A stretch of DNA of 64,000 bases from Lentinus brumalis (taxonomy: Eukaryota; Basidiomycota; Agaricomycetes; Polyporales; Polyporaceae): positions 434,001 through 498,000 of the forward strand of contig MARA01000024.1 of assembly GCA_001792895.1 (NCBI GenBank). The letters run 5' to 3'. The position numbers were made by a program, and so were the translations under genes. This document shows positions 12,349-24,239 of the stretch, piece by piece (the first letter of the stretch is position 1; each line of letters begins with the position of its first letter). Below the pieces are notes generated by a model. That model searched no databases and was not told the DNA's origin. It saw only the letters and a program-made list of their open reading frames with translations.

Positions 12349-15300
12349 GTCGAGCTGCGGTGGGGGTGGAAGGTAGGAACGGTTGGTCGAGGAGAAGGTG
12401 CTGGCGAAGAGGGGAAGCTCGAGTGCGGCCGAAGTGCTGTGGGGATGGGACTTTGGTGACCGACATGGCGAGGTTTTATACGCACCCGGGGCCGGGAGGA
12501 CTAGCTATCGACGTAACTGCCCGCCGCAAGCCTGGCAAGCTTCATGACGGGAACGATCAGTCGGTAATGCCTGCGCGCTCATCTGGGATCTATCGCTGTG
12601 ACTGGCCCCCGGCCGGATCTTCGGTGAGACTCGTGCGTAGCCGACTGCCCCCAGTCCTTCCTCCGTTCCCTGGTCCCATGCGCCGCCGTATTCTTGTCTC
12701 GTTCTATCTGCGCCTCCTGATAGAAAAACAACGAACACGATCGAATAAACCCAGCGGATCTACCACGCGCACGGGCCAACTGCTCTCGCTGTCCGCCCGG
12801 CCACTGCCCGGCCGGAGAGCGCCCGCGGCCGGGGGCTGCACCGCAACGCCGACATGAACATGTAGGGCAGTGAACGTGCACAACGGATGTAACGGATGGC
12901 GCGGGTCCGGTGCGATTCTCGTTGTTCTCTCGTTGCGGTGCCTGGCATGAATGAACAGAATGACAGACATTTAGTGACTTGATACATACCGCGGGCTGTG
13001 GTTTGCCTCTGCCTCCTCCTCGGCTTGCCCGCGGCCTGACGACGAAAGGGCAGGCCTATTGCTCGCCGCGGACCTGTTTTCGGAGTACAAAGGAGGGTCC
13101 TTAATTGCTCATGAGCGTTTGATTGCTTGACAGGACGTCGCCGTGATTCTTCTGAACGCTCCAGGCGGTGAAGGACGTACAGGATGCGCTCCGTACAAGG
13201 GAGAAGCATGGCGATTCCTACAGACTCGGAATCGCCCACACTGGTGCTAGGACCCCGAAACCTGAGCGCAGTAAATGGCCGACCGAGATACTCGGCAAGC
13301 TGCCTAGACTCGTAGCCAGGGAGCCGGTAGAGTGCGCCCGCCCTCCAGGGCGGTTTGTTAGTCGCAATCCGGCGCGCTGTTTCAGCTCTCGCGCAGGGAG
13401 ATCTGCACACCATTACCCCGCACCCTGTGGAGAAGGGGCACCGCAGTGAAGTGCGTGTCGGGTACGAGACCGTTCGGTATACCTCGGTATACCGCCGAGC
13501 ATCCGGGATTCCGACAGAGGCGTGACCGTCCATTCTTGCTCGACTCGACCCGGAGTCGGACATGCGCCCGCCGATAAGGTCCCGTTGCAGAGAAGGACGC
13601 ACAGCCGCGCAGGAAGAGTCGCAACGTGCCCATGCCGGCACTTTGCAGATCAGTCGAGATTGCCTTTGGTGGAGTCGTAAAGCGCAATTGGTTCGGAACC
13701 ACGAAAACTTGTATGGAAGCCCAACACCGGTATTCGCGCCTCGACCCGGTGGAAAGTTGCCGCGCTCGGTGTCCACGCCCCGCCCGATGGTGTTGAACGC
13801 GAAGCCTGCGCACCGGGTCCCCAAGCTCGCGGTGCGCTCGCGCTACGCTGGCGTCGGCGCGTACGAGGCTGGCAGCTGGCTGAACCTACGTCCAATCTAC
13901 GACCTGGAGGAGTACCAGCGCAGCTGGAGGAGCGGAGTGAGTCAGCTGCGCAGTTCGGCACGCTTCGACGAAGAACATCAGCGAATACTACTGACCGACC
14001 TTTCCAGCAGTGTTCCTTCCCCACCCACTGTCGCTGTCCAAGCAAGTTCTGCGCATCGTGTTCGCAGTGTCTGACAGGTTATTCCGCGCGGCTTCTTCGA
14101 CCTTGTGGCGCGATGGCAGTGGATCGCTAACGACGACGCGCAAACCTGCGGTCCGTCGATGATGATGGGAAAGCATCATCGAACGCACATTGTCAATGTA
14201 TGTAGGTGTACGATAGGAGGCCTAGATGCCGCGAAGGTTAGTCGGCCGTACACAGGGAAGCAAGTATCAATCTTCGCAGACCGCGTTCGATAGGAGAGCT
14301 ACCTGTGTTCCCCAATCAGCAGGCTGGATATGATGCGAGTCTTGGGCCCTGTTTCGCGTACCATCGCCAACTCAGATAGTTACCGCTGGCGGAGTCTTAA
14401 CGACGACCCGAGAAGATGCCATTTCCGAACAGTTCCTGAGAGTAGGCGAACCTGGAACTCGCGATAGAACTATCCATAGTCTGCTATCCATAGTCTGAAG
14501 ACGGCGAGGTCGCCGCATTACGCATGTAGACACCATAAGCGAAATGCAAATGTGCATGGTAACGTCGTCGGCGCCCAAGTAGCGTAATTCCGATAGACTT
14601 TGGGTCATATACGACCACGACGATCGAGAGCATGCACGCGTACCTTCTCCTTCCGAAACGCCTTCCCCCAACTTGTTCTCGACACCGTCAATTGTGGAAG
14701 ACGTGCTTCTTCCCGATATCACGGGGTTCGCGATGAGGACTCCGGATTTCAAGGAGTGCTCAGGTTGGCCCGGTCGCCGTAGAGACACCTTCGCAGTCGA
14801 CAGCTTGCACGACGTGTGAGAGCCGCGCTCGAGAATGGCAGCCCGTTATCTCGCTCGCACCCGGCGTGGACCTGCGAGCCTGCCGCCTGCGCCGCCGAGG
14901 GCAGCGTCGGGAGCCAGGGTTGACGCTCCGGACATACTCTGGTCCTCAGCATCGCGTAACGGCCACCCTGGCTGTTCGCGCAGAGGCGCAAGCGCATCGT
15001 CAGTTCCACTGCATCATTGGCGGGAGCCCTCACTATTTCCGGGTCCATGGGAAGTCGGAGGCAGCATGGGGCAATATCAGGGAATGGTCCTGCGCTCGGT
15101 GCACGCGCCCACGTCGGCGAACTTTCGAATGCCTATCGACGCGACTAGTGGAGCATGATGGATTCCAGTCGCGCCATCGAACCTTGTGAGGGTGACATTG
15201 ATGAACGGGAAGACTTACGGATTGCACCGAGCGTGTGCGCTGTCATTGTCAAGATGCTGATTCTTGGGAGATGTTCGTGAAGCCGCGGACCGAGCGCAAC

Positions 15301-15646
15301 TCGACACACTCTGATATCTGTTGGTTGTTGGTTGTTATATGCTTCGAGACTGGGAGACATACTGAACAGGAGATGTCGTTCGTGCTCTTGGAAGTAGTGG
15401 TGGTACTAGTGCAAGCGAAGTAAGTTAAAAGTAAGTACTTACATACAACAGCACTACTGAAGTGTTGTCAATTGACGGCGGCCGGCACCGGGGCAAGGAC
15501 CCCGAGCACCACTAAGCAAGGGTCTCCGAGGGCTTTGGCATCACGTGCACGAAATTTCGACCTTCACGCCGGCGGTGGCGAAGGCTTGCTCAACGTCGCA
15601 CTCGAACTACGCACTCTCCTGCTCAGACTCGCTCTTAACAGACACG
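12349..15646. other. 3.3 kb gap between PAL and FCF1
   Basis: No gene is supported. The left end is the PAL promoter. Around 13790-13940 a GC-rich stretch stays open on the plus strand, ends at a GTGAGT-like donor, and looks exon-like (contains GSWLNLRPIYDLEEYQ), but I could not join it to other exons or name a family. A 14 bp unit is repeated twice in tandem at 14470-14497. The last 150 bp is the FCF1 leader. Long minus-strand open frames at 12.76-13.82 kb have no recognisable content. Confidence 0.35.
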
Positions 15647-16736
15647 ATGGTGCGTTTGTCTCAGGGCTACTGCTTTATGAAGTGCTGACGGTTCATAGGT
15701 TCAAGCAAAGAAGACTCGCAAATTCGCGGCGGTCAAGCGGATGCTAAACCCCAACGACATCCGACTGTACGTGCCACGTCCTACCGACCTGGGACCACTC
15801 ATCAATTGTTTTCAGGAAGGAGAACCAGCTGAAGCAGAAGAAGAAGGAGGAGCTCGAGAGGGAAAAGGCGGTCAAGCGAGCGTACGTCGTGAAGTCTCCT
15901 CCATCCCGGGTCGGTGCTCACGTCAGGTGTCCAGTCCCCAAGTCTCCTCCTCTCTCTTCCTGCAGCACAACACGGCCCTCGTGCCTCCCTATCGGGTTCT
16001 CATCGACACGAACTTCATAAACTTTAGCCTACAGAACAAGCTGGAGCTCATTAGCGGGATGATGGACTGCCTGTACGCAAAATGTGAGTCGCCAATGCTC
16101 CTGGACCTCGCGCGTGGCTGGTCTCATGATGGCGGAACTAGGCATACCATGCGTAACGGACTGCGTAATGGCGGAGCTGGAGAAGCTGGGACACCGTTAC
16201 CGGATAGCGTTGAGGTGTGTTCATTTCGTACTGGCGACGAGTAAGACCCCAAGCCTGGATTCGGAGGTCGCGCGGGGGAGGGCGACTGGACTGGAGGACA
16301 TCTCCTCTCGTACTGCGTCGGCCGCTGTGTCCCACAAGCTTGTACCTTGCTCGGGATAGGCGTTGACTTTCACGCCCCCGAGTCGGCCATTGGAAACACA
16401 GCGTGCTTGACGATCGTCTGCCCCGCTTCTTCTGCGTTCCGGCTTGGAGTTCTGTTCGTCGTGATGGAGGTATGCCGTCGGACGCTGACACGAGACCCTC
16501 CACCAACCAGGGTTGCGCGAGATCCGCGGTTCGAGCGGCTAGCGTGCTCGCACACCGGCACCTACGCAGATGACTGCCTCGTCCAACGTGTGACGTCGCA
16601 CAAGTGCTACATAGTGGCAACGTGCGACCGCGAGCTGCGTCGGAGGATACGTAAAATCCCTGGAGTACCGCTGATGTACATTGTGCGGCGCCGTTACGCC
16701 ATCGAGCGGCTCCCTGACCAGGGTGCCCCCGTATGA
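15647..16736 (+). CDS. FCF1: FCF1/UTP24-type rRNA-processing PIN-domain nuclease
   Basis: Six exons (15647-15649, 15699-15766, 15816-15881, 15935-16083, 16142-16214, 16511-16736) give about 194 residues, the normal size of Fcf1. The N-terminus reads [20 protein letters not shown], a near-invariant Fcf1 start, then a Lys/Glu-rich helix and the PIN domain with [13 protein letters not shown] (first catalytic Asp) and [11 protein letters not shown] (C-terminal acidic pair). Fcf1/Utp24 belongs to the small-subunit processome in the nucleolus and cleaves pre-rRNA at sites A1 and A2. The first exon is only the ATG; this is the best solution found, but the start could lie elsewhere upstream. The last intron (296 nt) is several times longer than the others. 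Confidence 0.9.
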
Positions 16737-17907
16737 GCGGCCGTCCTCCCCCCTCGTCGCCTCTCCGTCCGTCGTCTATCTGTCGCTTTCTTGCTGTAGC
16801 TAGTAATTGTGAGTGCTCTTTCCGCTTGCGGACTTTGTGGCGTACGTGTTGCTAACGCACGCAGCTCCGCAGGTACATTAGCCATCCCTATCGCCGGTCT
16901 GTGCCCCGTAGGGTGACAGTTTCTTGCTGATCTTTCACTCTGCGGCCGCCAATAAAGTGAACGTTGGCCCAAATCTTCGTTGACGTGGGATGTCCTCAAC
17001 AGACGAAGTCTCTTCCGGTCGACCGTGGGATACGATCGCCCATGATCAAGCTACTTATTACTGCGCACACCCGCATGAACTGGTCGCAGGGTGTCGGTCC
17101 TGGTTCAATGGTTGGGAAATATTGCAGCAGGCTGCGCCAGTTCTGTTCTGACGGTGTGTCGAAGCTGGGCCTCCCGGATCTTCACAGCGCGATACCGCCA
17201 AACATCGCATCATGTACGCTGCTGACCAGTGACGACGAACCAACACGCGTATTTCAGTCCGCACGTCATCCATCTTAGTCGCGGACGGGAGCTGCAGTCA
17301 GGGCGTCGTCTGGGCATCCCGAAGGCTGAATCTGATCCCGGATATGCTCCGTGTTCGTTCTACCGCGAAAATTCCCCCAAGCCAGCCCAAGCCGCCACTC
17401 GCCCGATAACCCGCTCGGGGCACCGTCAACGCTAGCCACTAGTGTGGTCACTGATCAGGGCGGGGGCGGGACGGTGCGGCAAACCCTCGGATCTTGGTCG
17501 TTCTCGCGAGTCGCAGGGGTCGATCGGCCATTTGTTGCCAGTGTCATAACTTACTTATCTCCGCGTGAGTGTGACAGTCTGTCACTATTCCGGTGCGGTC
17601 GAGCACGAAGCCGCACGCCTCTTCGCCGTGTTCTCTCAACTCGTTCCGTACCATTATTTCGTGACACATGAACTGCATGATATGTACTGGATCCCAATTA
17701 CTGGGTGGTCAGTACTAGTAAACAGTGGTCCGAGGACGACATTACTTAATTCCAATTACTGATAGCGAGGTTCACGTTGGGTGGCGCGTATAGGAACAAA
17801 TATGGCCAAATAACGCGTCGCGTCGAGTCCTCCGACACCGAGCCAGTGCTTTTTGTCTCTTCACCACAACATACTTAACCACCCGCATCCAACCAGATAT
17901 CTGCGCC
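16737..17907. other. 1.2 kb intergenic gap
   Basis: 3' flank of FCF1 and promoter of the DUF1917-like gene. No coding sequence or clear repeat beyond two copies of the short string CCAATTACTG near 17693 and 17752. Confidence 0.4.
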
Positions 17908-20900
17908 ATGAGCAAAGACGAAGATTCTATCCCGGAGTCATACACGTACAAATGGACCCCGAAATCCGCCACCACCCTGCAAGAATTCCTCGGGAAAGTT
18001 CGTATCGAATGCTGTCAAAACCACAGCATAACTGACAGTCATTCTGGCGTGCAGTACAAACCGTCAATGGTTCAGAATGACGGTACCAAACCTGTATGCC
18101 CACCTCGCCTCGAGTCAGTCACGGCTCACGTCGGGCAGTGCTGACCTGTCATATGTAGTGGCTGTGGGTCGCGAAGGCGGAGCAAGAAGTGTCTGAGAAG
18201 GGCGCAGAGGCCGCAATCGAGGAAGCGACCAAGTACTGTGGGTTTCTTGTTCTGTTGTTGTGGAGTCGTTGCTGAACATGCTTCTAGTGGCCGAAGTTAC
18301 GGAACGCGTGCAGAAGATACAGGTACGTGACGTGCACAGTCATGACTTCTAGATGTCTCCAGTTCTGGCTGTCCAGACGGACCCGCACGCACGAGTCAAC
18401 GGTATATGTCGGTTTCTACGGTGCATCGGCAGAGGACAGACCAGTTTGCGATTTCGGCATGCTTCCAAGCTGGCCTGCACCCCAGCCGACAGAGTATGCG
18501 AGCCACGGCGAGCGCTCTCCATAGAGAGCTCCGGCGGAGAGTTCACGCCAGGCGTTTACAATGTCACGATCCTAGAAGCATCCTCGCTACCCCTTGTCAC
18601 GTTTCCGACGCTGCACGCCCTCCCGCCGCATGGCGCGGTGGCGTAGCGTGCCGGGGTGTTAAGACAAGATGTAAATATCCGCCTTTACATCGCACAGGTT
18701 CATGAGCTCGTTCCTCGGTGTGCGCGGTGAGCACTAGTGGTTAGCTCGAGGAGGTTCTTGGTGGTGGTGGAGTAGCGGATCGTGGTCAACGCGACATTAA
18801 CAGTGGCGGCATGCAACAGGCGCAGGCCTTGGTGGCGTGCAGAGGCAGACGACGACGGGCGGCACAAGCGTCTTGACGGCGGGTGGAGAGCGCGCACGCT
18901 TACGCCAGGTTACGCCCTCCACCCACCGGGTCACTGTGAACTTTATGTTACCCACTCTCCGCAGGAGCTCTCCATGGAGAGCATTCCTAGTCGTTTGAAC
19001 GTTCTCGAAATGAGAGACCTCCTTACATTGTCTCATGCATTTCCGGGCCTTCGGGATCTGCATCCTTAACTGTCTGGTAACCTTTGCGGTGGCGGGTGAA
19101 GCATCGCGTGTCTGTCACGCCACGTCACGTACGCACATGAGGCACACCCCGCGGACGCGTCGGTCTGGCACTTGTTCGCTCCCGTATTCTTGTTTGGGGC
19201 CCAGCAATCCGCCTCTTCTTCTGGCTTCACTGGTGTCAACGGTGCGACAAATGCAGGGAGCCCCGAGGGTGTCAGCATGCCCCAGGAGTTGATGTGATCC
19301 CACTGTGGCTTGACAGTGGCATATGAGGGCAGAGCGCTCGACATGCGGATGTAGTGGGTATACTCATGCACGACTGCGCTTGCACATGGGCAGCGGGTTC
19401 AGAAGGAGCTCGCCAGACATCCGTATGAGGCAAGCCTGTGACCATACCCCGCCCGCTACTACGGAAGTCACCAGATGGCATAGGCGTGTCGCTCGCACTT
19501 TGCCTCCTCGTTCGGTGGACATCTAGACTGCTGTGTCACCAGTTTCGTTTCCCGACGGTCAGGACGGGGTCGCGAAATTACTTAAGATAACGGACAAGCC
19601 CAATAACGCGTGTCGAAACTTGAACCCACTGCAAATAAGGTCTATTGTGTCCCTTCTGCGTGAGTGCAATTCCGCCGACATGACGCGTTTTGAGAAATTG
19701 GTGCACAGATGGAGTCAGTCTGGCATTCCGCGTTGTTCCAAACTGGTTCGTCGCAGTCAAGCACCTGCGCCATGCTGCACGCTCCGGATCGGTGAACGTC
19801 GCACTTAGCTAGACTCGCAACGTGTATTCGCCGGGCCCCCAGAATACGCGAACATCGGGGTTCGTCCGCATATTCCGGGTTCCTGTCCAAGTAGACTCTC
19901 TGTGGGAGTCCGGCTCGAGCCAGAAGCAGAGGCTGATTACGTCTCTGGTAGACCGATGACTCGATTCCCGTCCGGGCGAACAAGAAGAAAGGGCTGAAGA
20001 GCAAGAAGGAGCTGCGAGAAGAGGTACGCGGCATGTGAGCGCGACATCCGCCTTACTGATTCCTTGTTCAGGTGCAGCATGAGGCCACTGGGAAGCTCAA
20101 GGAGATCTCGGTCAAACACGGCTACGTATCTGGAAAGTGGTGAGTGCCGGCAAGAGGTGGAGAGTGATCTGGTGCTCGCGATAAAGGGTCGCATGCTGTC
20201 GCATCGAGACTCGAGAGGGCTTCCGGGGTCCTCGCCGGGCACGGTCTTCTAGCCTGACACCGAGATCCCTTTCGCTCAGGATCTCGGTATGGGCGGTGCC
20301 GTGAAGTCGTGCTTACATGACACACACAGGCTCATCTTCGCATCCCCGGACAAAGTGGACATGATATGGAATTCTATCGCCAGTGAGTCAACAGCCGGAC
20401 GTAGCTAGACCGTCAGCCTCATGCCTGCATTAGATTCGCTCGTGTCCGGTCCACTCTCTGCCACCAGCGCGTTCCTCGCGAAGGTCGCGACGAGCCCGCA
20501 AAACGACACATCGAATTACTCGCACCTGATCTGCGTCTACATGCCTGACGTATACGATCAGGACAAGGTGACCGAGGTATGGAAATTGAGGTGCCTACTG
20601 CGTCCGTCTCTGCTAACATGCGATGCTCAGGTCATGAAAGTATTGCTCCGTAACCACGGGCAGAGTCTTATGGGAGTCAAGACCAACCTGTACACGTCTA
20701 TAGGCAAGTGACATGGTGTATTGCTACTGTAGATGGGCGCTGACACATCTGTTCGCATTAGGGCTTGACAGCAAACACCCCAGCGGGATTTCATCAACGG
20801 TATGTCCGCCGACGATAATAGCGCTTCCGGCGTTCATCAGTTCCTGTGCATTAGGTCTGGAAGAACACCGCCCTCATGAAGGACTCCGAGATCAAGGTAC

Positions 20901-21393
20901 GCAGATCGAGCGCCTGACGGCGATGCGTCGTGACCTGTTGCTGGCGACTCGGACTGATGCATATTCCGTACAGCAACTGAAGGACGAGTACTATGCCGAG
21001 CTTAGCAGTGCCAAGGCCGCTCCTGCCGAAGAGGCTACCGCAAAGACTGCGACTGCGGGCGTGACCGCCAAAGCCAAGCCGAAGCTCAAGAAAAAGGCCG
21101 GGGCGGACGATCCCTTCGCGTCCGACGACGAGGCCGGCAAGGAGGATGGGGGCGACAAAGCGGAGAAGCCGGCTGCTGCATCGAAGGCGAAGGCGAAGAA
21201 GCCAGCGCCCAAGAAGAAAGCAGCCGCTGATGATTTCGCGTCGGATGACGACGCCGGCGACGACGATGAAGGTGAGGACGCCCGCAAGGAGGAGGTCAAG
21301 GCGAAGAAGAAGGCGGCGCCCAGGAAACGCAAGAGCGTAGACAGTGATGAGGACAGTGATGATGTGCCCAAGAAGAAGAGGGGTCGGGCATGA
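17908..21393 (+). CDS. DUF1917 / Bles03-like protein with basic nuclear-type tail
   Basis: Twelve exons (17908-17997, 18055-18093, 18159-18237, 18288-18322, 19952-20023, 20072-20139, 20330-20382, 20434-20576, 20631-20703, 20762-20799, 20855-20896, 20974-21393) join in frame to about 383 residues. The core, with KPWLWVAKAE, GYVSGKWLIFASPDKVD and the LICVYMPDVYD region, resembles the conserved DUF1917 (C11orf68/Bles03) family, whose members have an eIF4E-like fold and no settled function. The last third is a Lys/Ala/Asp-rich tail with alternating acidic and basic stretches ending in KKKRGRA, likely nuclear. Two oddities are a 1629 nt intron between exons 4 and 5, while nearly all others are 50-190 nt, and a GC-AG intron after exon 9 (20704-20761). 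Family assignment is from remembered motif pattern; gene structure is supported by phase throughout. Confidence 0.75.
18515..18981. repeat. 467 bp segment bounded by 28 bp inverted repeats (MITE candidate) inside an intron
   Basis: The 28 bp at 18515-18542 and the reverse complement of 18954-18981 agree at 26 positions. The core of each end is itself nearly palindromic (CTCTCCATGGAGAG). The segment lies within the 1.6 kb intron of the DUF1917-like gene. No transposase is encoded between the ends, and I could not find a convincing target-site duplication. Confidence 0.45.
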
Positions 21394-21995
21394 ACTCCGT
21401 CACACGACGATGGGAGCATTTTCATTTCTCGTGCAGTACCTCATGCTTTGTCTCTCGCTTTCGCTGATCCTGCTATTCTTGTACCGTACGCTTGCGACTG
21501 CTCTGCTCGTATGTCATCTTCGCCCACTCCGAAGGAACGTCGACTGACTATGAGTCGAACGAGCGATAGTGTTATGCGCACTGCGCAGTTGACGATGACT
21601 TGGACGCCGCCTCCAAGGTCACGTTTCGCGGAGGTAGCGCAAGGTTCTGCCAACGCCCACCACGTACCACGTCGCGTGCTGCGGCGATTTTCATTATGAA
21701 CGCAACGTGGCCCGAGCCGGGCTTACCCGGCACCGAGATAGTCACTTCCGAGCGACTATTCGCATTCCTATTGCGCCTAGGTGAGCACTGGTGCTTGTCC
21801 CCGCTATTGAGTCCCTTCATTGTCCAGCACTGTCCCCCGCACTGGACTGCGCACGGACCAGCAGGCTTCCACGGTTTCACGGCATCGGCGTAACCTTCAT
21901 TAGACTCATGGGGACATGCCGCGCCTGGATCCGCTTCACACTCTTCTCTGTCCTAGCTCTCGCCTACCTGGCCCGAAATTCTCTCTAACCGAGAC
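21394..21995. other. Intergenic region, 600 bp
   Basis: 3' flank of the DUF1917-like gene and promoter of the MIF4G gene. The last 60 bp is pyrimidine-rich, as expected of a fungal leader. No other feature seen. Confidence 0.45.
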
Positions 21996-23433
21996 ATGCA
22001 CTCCCCAACCACCCCGCGCCCGCATACCGTTTTGAATGGCCGCCTCGCCGCATGGAAACCCTGGAGCGTACCGGTGGATACGACGATTGCGCGGCGAAAG
22101 ATGCGTGGGTTGCTCAACAAGGTAACACCCGCCAACGCCGAGAGCCTCGCTGGGCAGTTTTCCCAGCTGGTGGTACAGATGGAGAAGTCGGGAGACTCGA
22201 TACTGGTGGAGTCGTGCGTTAGGATGCTCGTCAAGCAGTGCGCATCGGACCCCGCGCGGACAGATCTTGTTGCGAAGCTCGTACAGAGAGCGGTGGACGA
22301 GGCGGAGGGAGAAAGCTTGCGCTGGCGGAGCGTGTATCCATACCATCTGGCGGACCTCTCCACGTCACTGCCAACGTCGCTTCGCCCCATCCTCCTTGAA
22401 GAGCTCGGTGGAGCGCTACGGGACGGACGGGAGGCGGATGCGAATGCTTTGTCGTCGTTCGCCGGGGAACTCCTGGTACTCGGCGTCCTTACTTGCGATG
22501 ACCTTCATGATGTCGTCGGTCTGCTGTTTGGGGCACGTCGAAGGGGTCTAAGCTCTACTGCATTGTGCTATGTCGTATGCTGCGGCGGATCGTCATTTCG
22601 ACCGAGGCGTCCCACATCATCAATGGCCTCGGACTTCTCGAGTCGATTGAAGAAGTCCTAAAAGAAGACACCATCTCCTTGCAAGTACGCTACGTGATGA
22701 TGGTGAGCAGCCTGCCAGTACTTCCGATCCTATTTGCGTGCTGATCGTCTCTTCGCTGGCAGAACATGCTCGACAACTGTTCATACCCGAGACCGGAGGA
22801 CGCCTTTGATTCGGACTCGAAACGAAACGAAATTTACGGATTCCACGACGACACAGACTATGAGCATCTTCCAGGCACACCACTTCCAGCATCGTCTCCC
22901 AAAGTCCTCGAAGAGCAGTGCACCCGTGCCGCCCACGCCCTCTTCACAACAAGGAACCTGGCTGCGTCCGAGAAGTGCTATCTCTCACTCGCGCAATCCG
23001 ACCGCATTCAGCTTCTCCGCACCTTGATAATGGAGGCGACGGCATCTGGTACCGATTACGAGGCAGCGCTCGTCGCTTCCTTCCTATCGCTTCCGTCGCT
23101 GCGGCGGGCGGTCGCGCGCAATTCCAGACGGAACTGGTCAAGGTCTTCGAACCACACGTGGTAATGCTAGACGACACCGCGTTGGACATTCCGTCGGTGT
23201 TTCGCACCATGGCGCTGATGCTGCACGCTTCCGGATTACCTATGCCTGCAGTAGAGGACCTTGCGGCGCGCATCGTCGTTCCGGAGAACCCCGCGCGGGA
23301 TCGTCTGCTTGAAGAGATCATTGCCTTGGGTCCTGCAAGCCCAGGGGAAGAGATAGAAGGCCACGTTGAGGCTCTGGAGCTGGATCCCTCTGGCGAGGAA
23401 AGCTCGTCCTCGGATTATGCTTATGCTTATTGA
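21996..23433 (+). CDS. MIF4G-domain protein (eIF4G-like), reading frame broken twice
   Basis: Residues from about 30 on (ARRKMRGLLNKVTPANAESL) match the first helices of the MIF4G domain found in eIF4G, NMD and cap-binding factors; FAGELLVLGVLTCDDLHDVV fits a later helix pair. The C-terminal part (YEAALVASFLSLPSLRR, then FQTELVKVFEPHVVMLDD) could be a second helical-repeat domain, and the protein ends with an acidic tail and DYAYAY. One intron is clear (22703-22762). The conserved frame is lost near 22525-22535 (TTTGGGG context) and again near 23098-23112 (GCGGCGGGCGG context); each break behaves like one missing base. A splice solution for the first (22476-22543) would delete a conserved helix. 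Either the gene is decaying or the assembly has two base-call errors. A role in translation initiation is inferred from the domain only. Confidence 0.7.
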
Positions 23434-24239
23434 CGGGTCGGGTTGCGCCTGAAGCTCGTCGATGTGCTGTGCTAGCCCAACTCATGTAGACTAGGGTTTG
23501 TTTAGTTTTGGTAACGTAGCTCTGAAGTGTGCAGTAGATTGACTGCTCGTGGTACGACGTCGTCACATGCTATATGGAAATTGCCACATAGTATTCGTGC
23601 AGCTGACGCATTCACCAGTGATCCAAGTAAGTTCCTCAAACAAAAAGTCTGTCTACTTAAAGTATGGAGTCACCGCTGTGGTTGTCGTCATAATGTACTG
23701 TATATCACGTCGTGCGCGATTGTGGTGCAGTGGGGGAATGATCTGAGGTTTTCTGAGATTCAAAGCGAGAGTGATATTAGGTACTACTAAAGCTACATAT
23801 GTTACTTTAGACTGAGACCCGCGTAGACCCAGATTGCTATCGCATGAGCGAGGGTGGTTGCCTAACCACCTTCAACACAGCCACCACTGTGCACATGTGG
23901 ACCGCGAAGTCGATACAGTATTGAGCAGTCAGTTCCAATCATTGTGCAAACATTTTAGCATTTCCCAATGTGAGTCGGGGCCAGCGGACTGGCGTCGGTG
24001 GTTAGATCGGTGGAGGAAAAGGTGTTTGCGAAGCGAACACGTGACCCCAAACATGCAGTGTTTGAGCGCTTCTGATATTCAACTCTTCTCCTTCTGCCAC
24101 TAACACGCGCTTGCTCGTTTGCACAACAAAAGCAGATCAAGTCTGTGCCGATTGCGTCTCGTGATATCCAATCGGTGGTCGTATAAGTTGCCCCCGCAAT
24201 CAGCCCACTTTCCGGTACGTTTCTCGTCCAACCACCACC
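23434..24239. other. Intergenic region upstream of FunK1-A
   Basis: 3' flank of the MIF4G gene and promoter of the first FunK1 gene, including the E-box at 24034-24043. No coding sequence supported. Confidence 0.45.
24034..24043 (+). promoter_or_regulatory. CGAACACGTG element upstream of FunK1-A
   Basis: Ten bases with a CACGTG E-box core, preceded by GAAG as at FunK1-C and -D, about 197 bp before the ATG at 24240. The same ten bases stand at similar distances before FunK1-C, -D and -E. Function as a transcription factor site is inferred from recurrence and position. Confidence 0.45.

Noticed and set aside
12760..13824. 354-residue minus-strand open frame in the PAL-FCF1 gap
   Set aside because: Starts at a non-ATG codon, composition is Arg/Ser-rich without motifs, and it has no splice or family support.
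18349..19527. Possible 10 bp inverted repeat TCTAGATGTC / GACATCTAGA near both ends of the long intron
   Set aside because: Too short and partly self-palindromic; the 28 bp pair inside the intron is better supported.
22476..22543. 68 nt intron that would remove the first frame break in the MIF4G gene
   Set aside because: Splice ends and phase fit, but the removed sequence encodes a well-conserved MIF4G helix pair, so a missing base is more likely.
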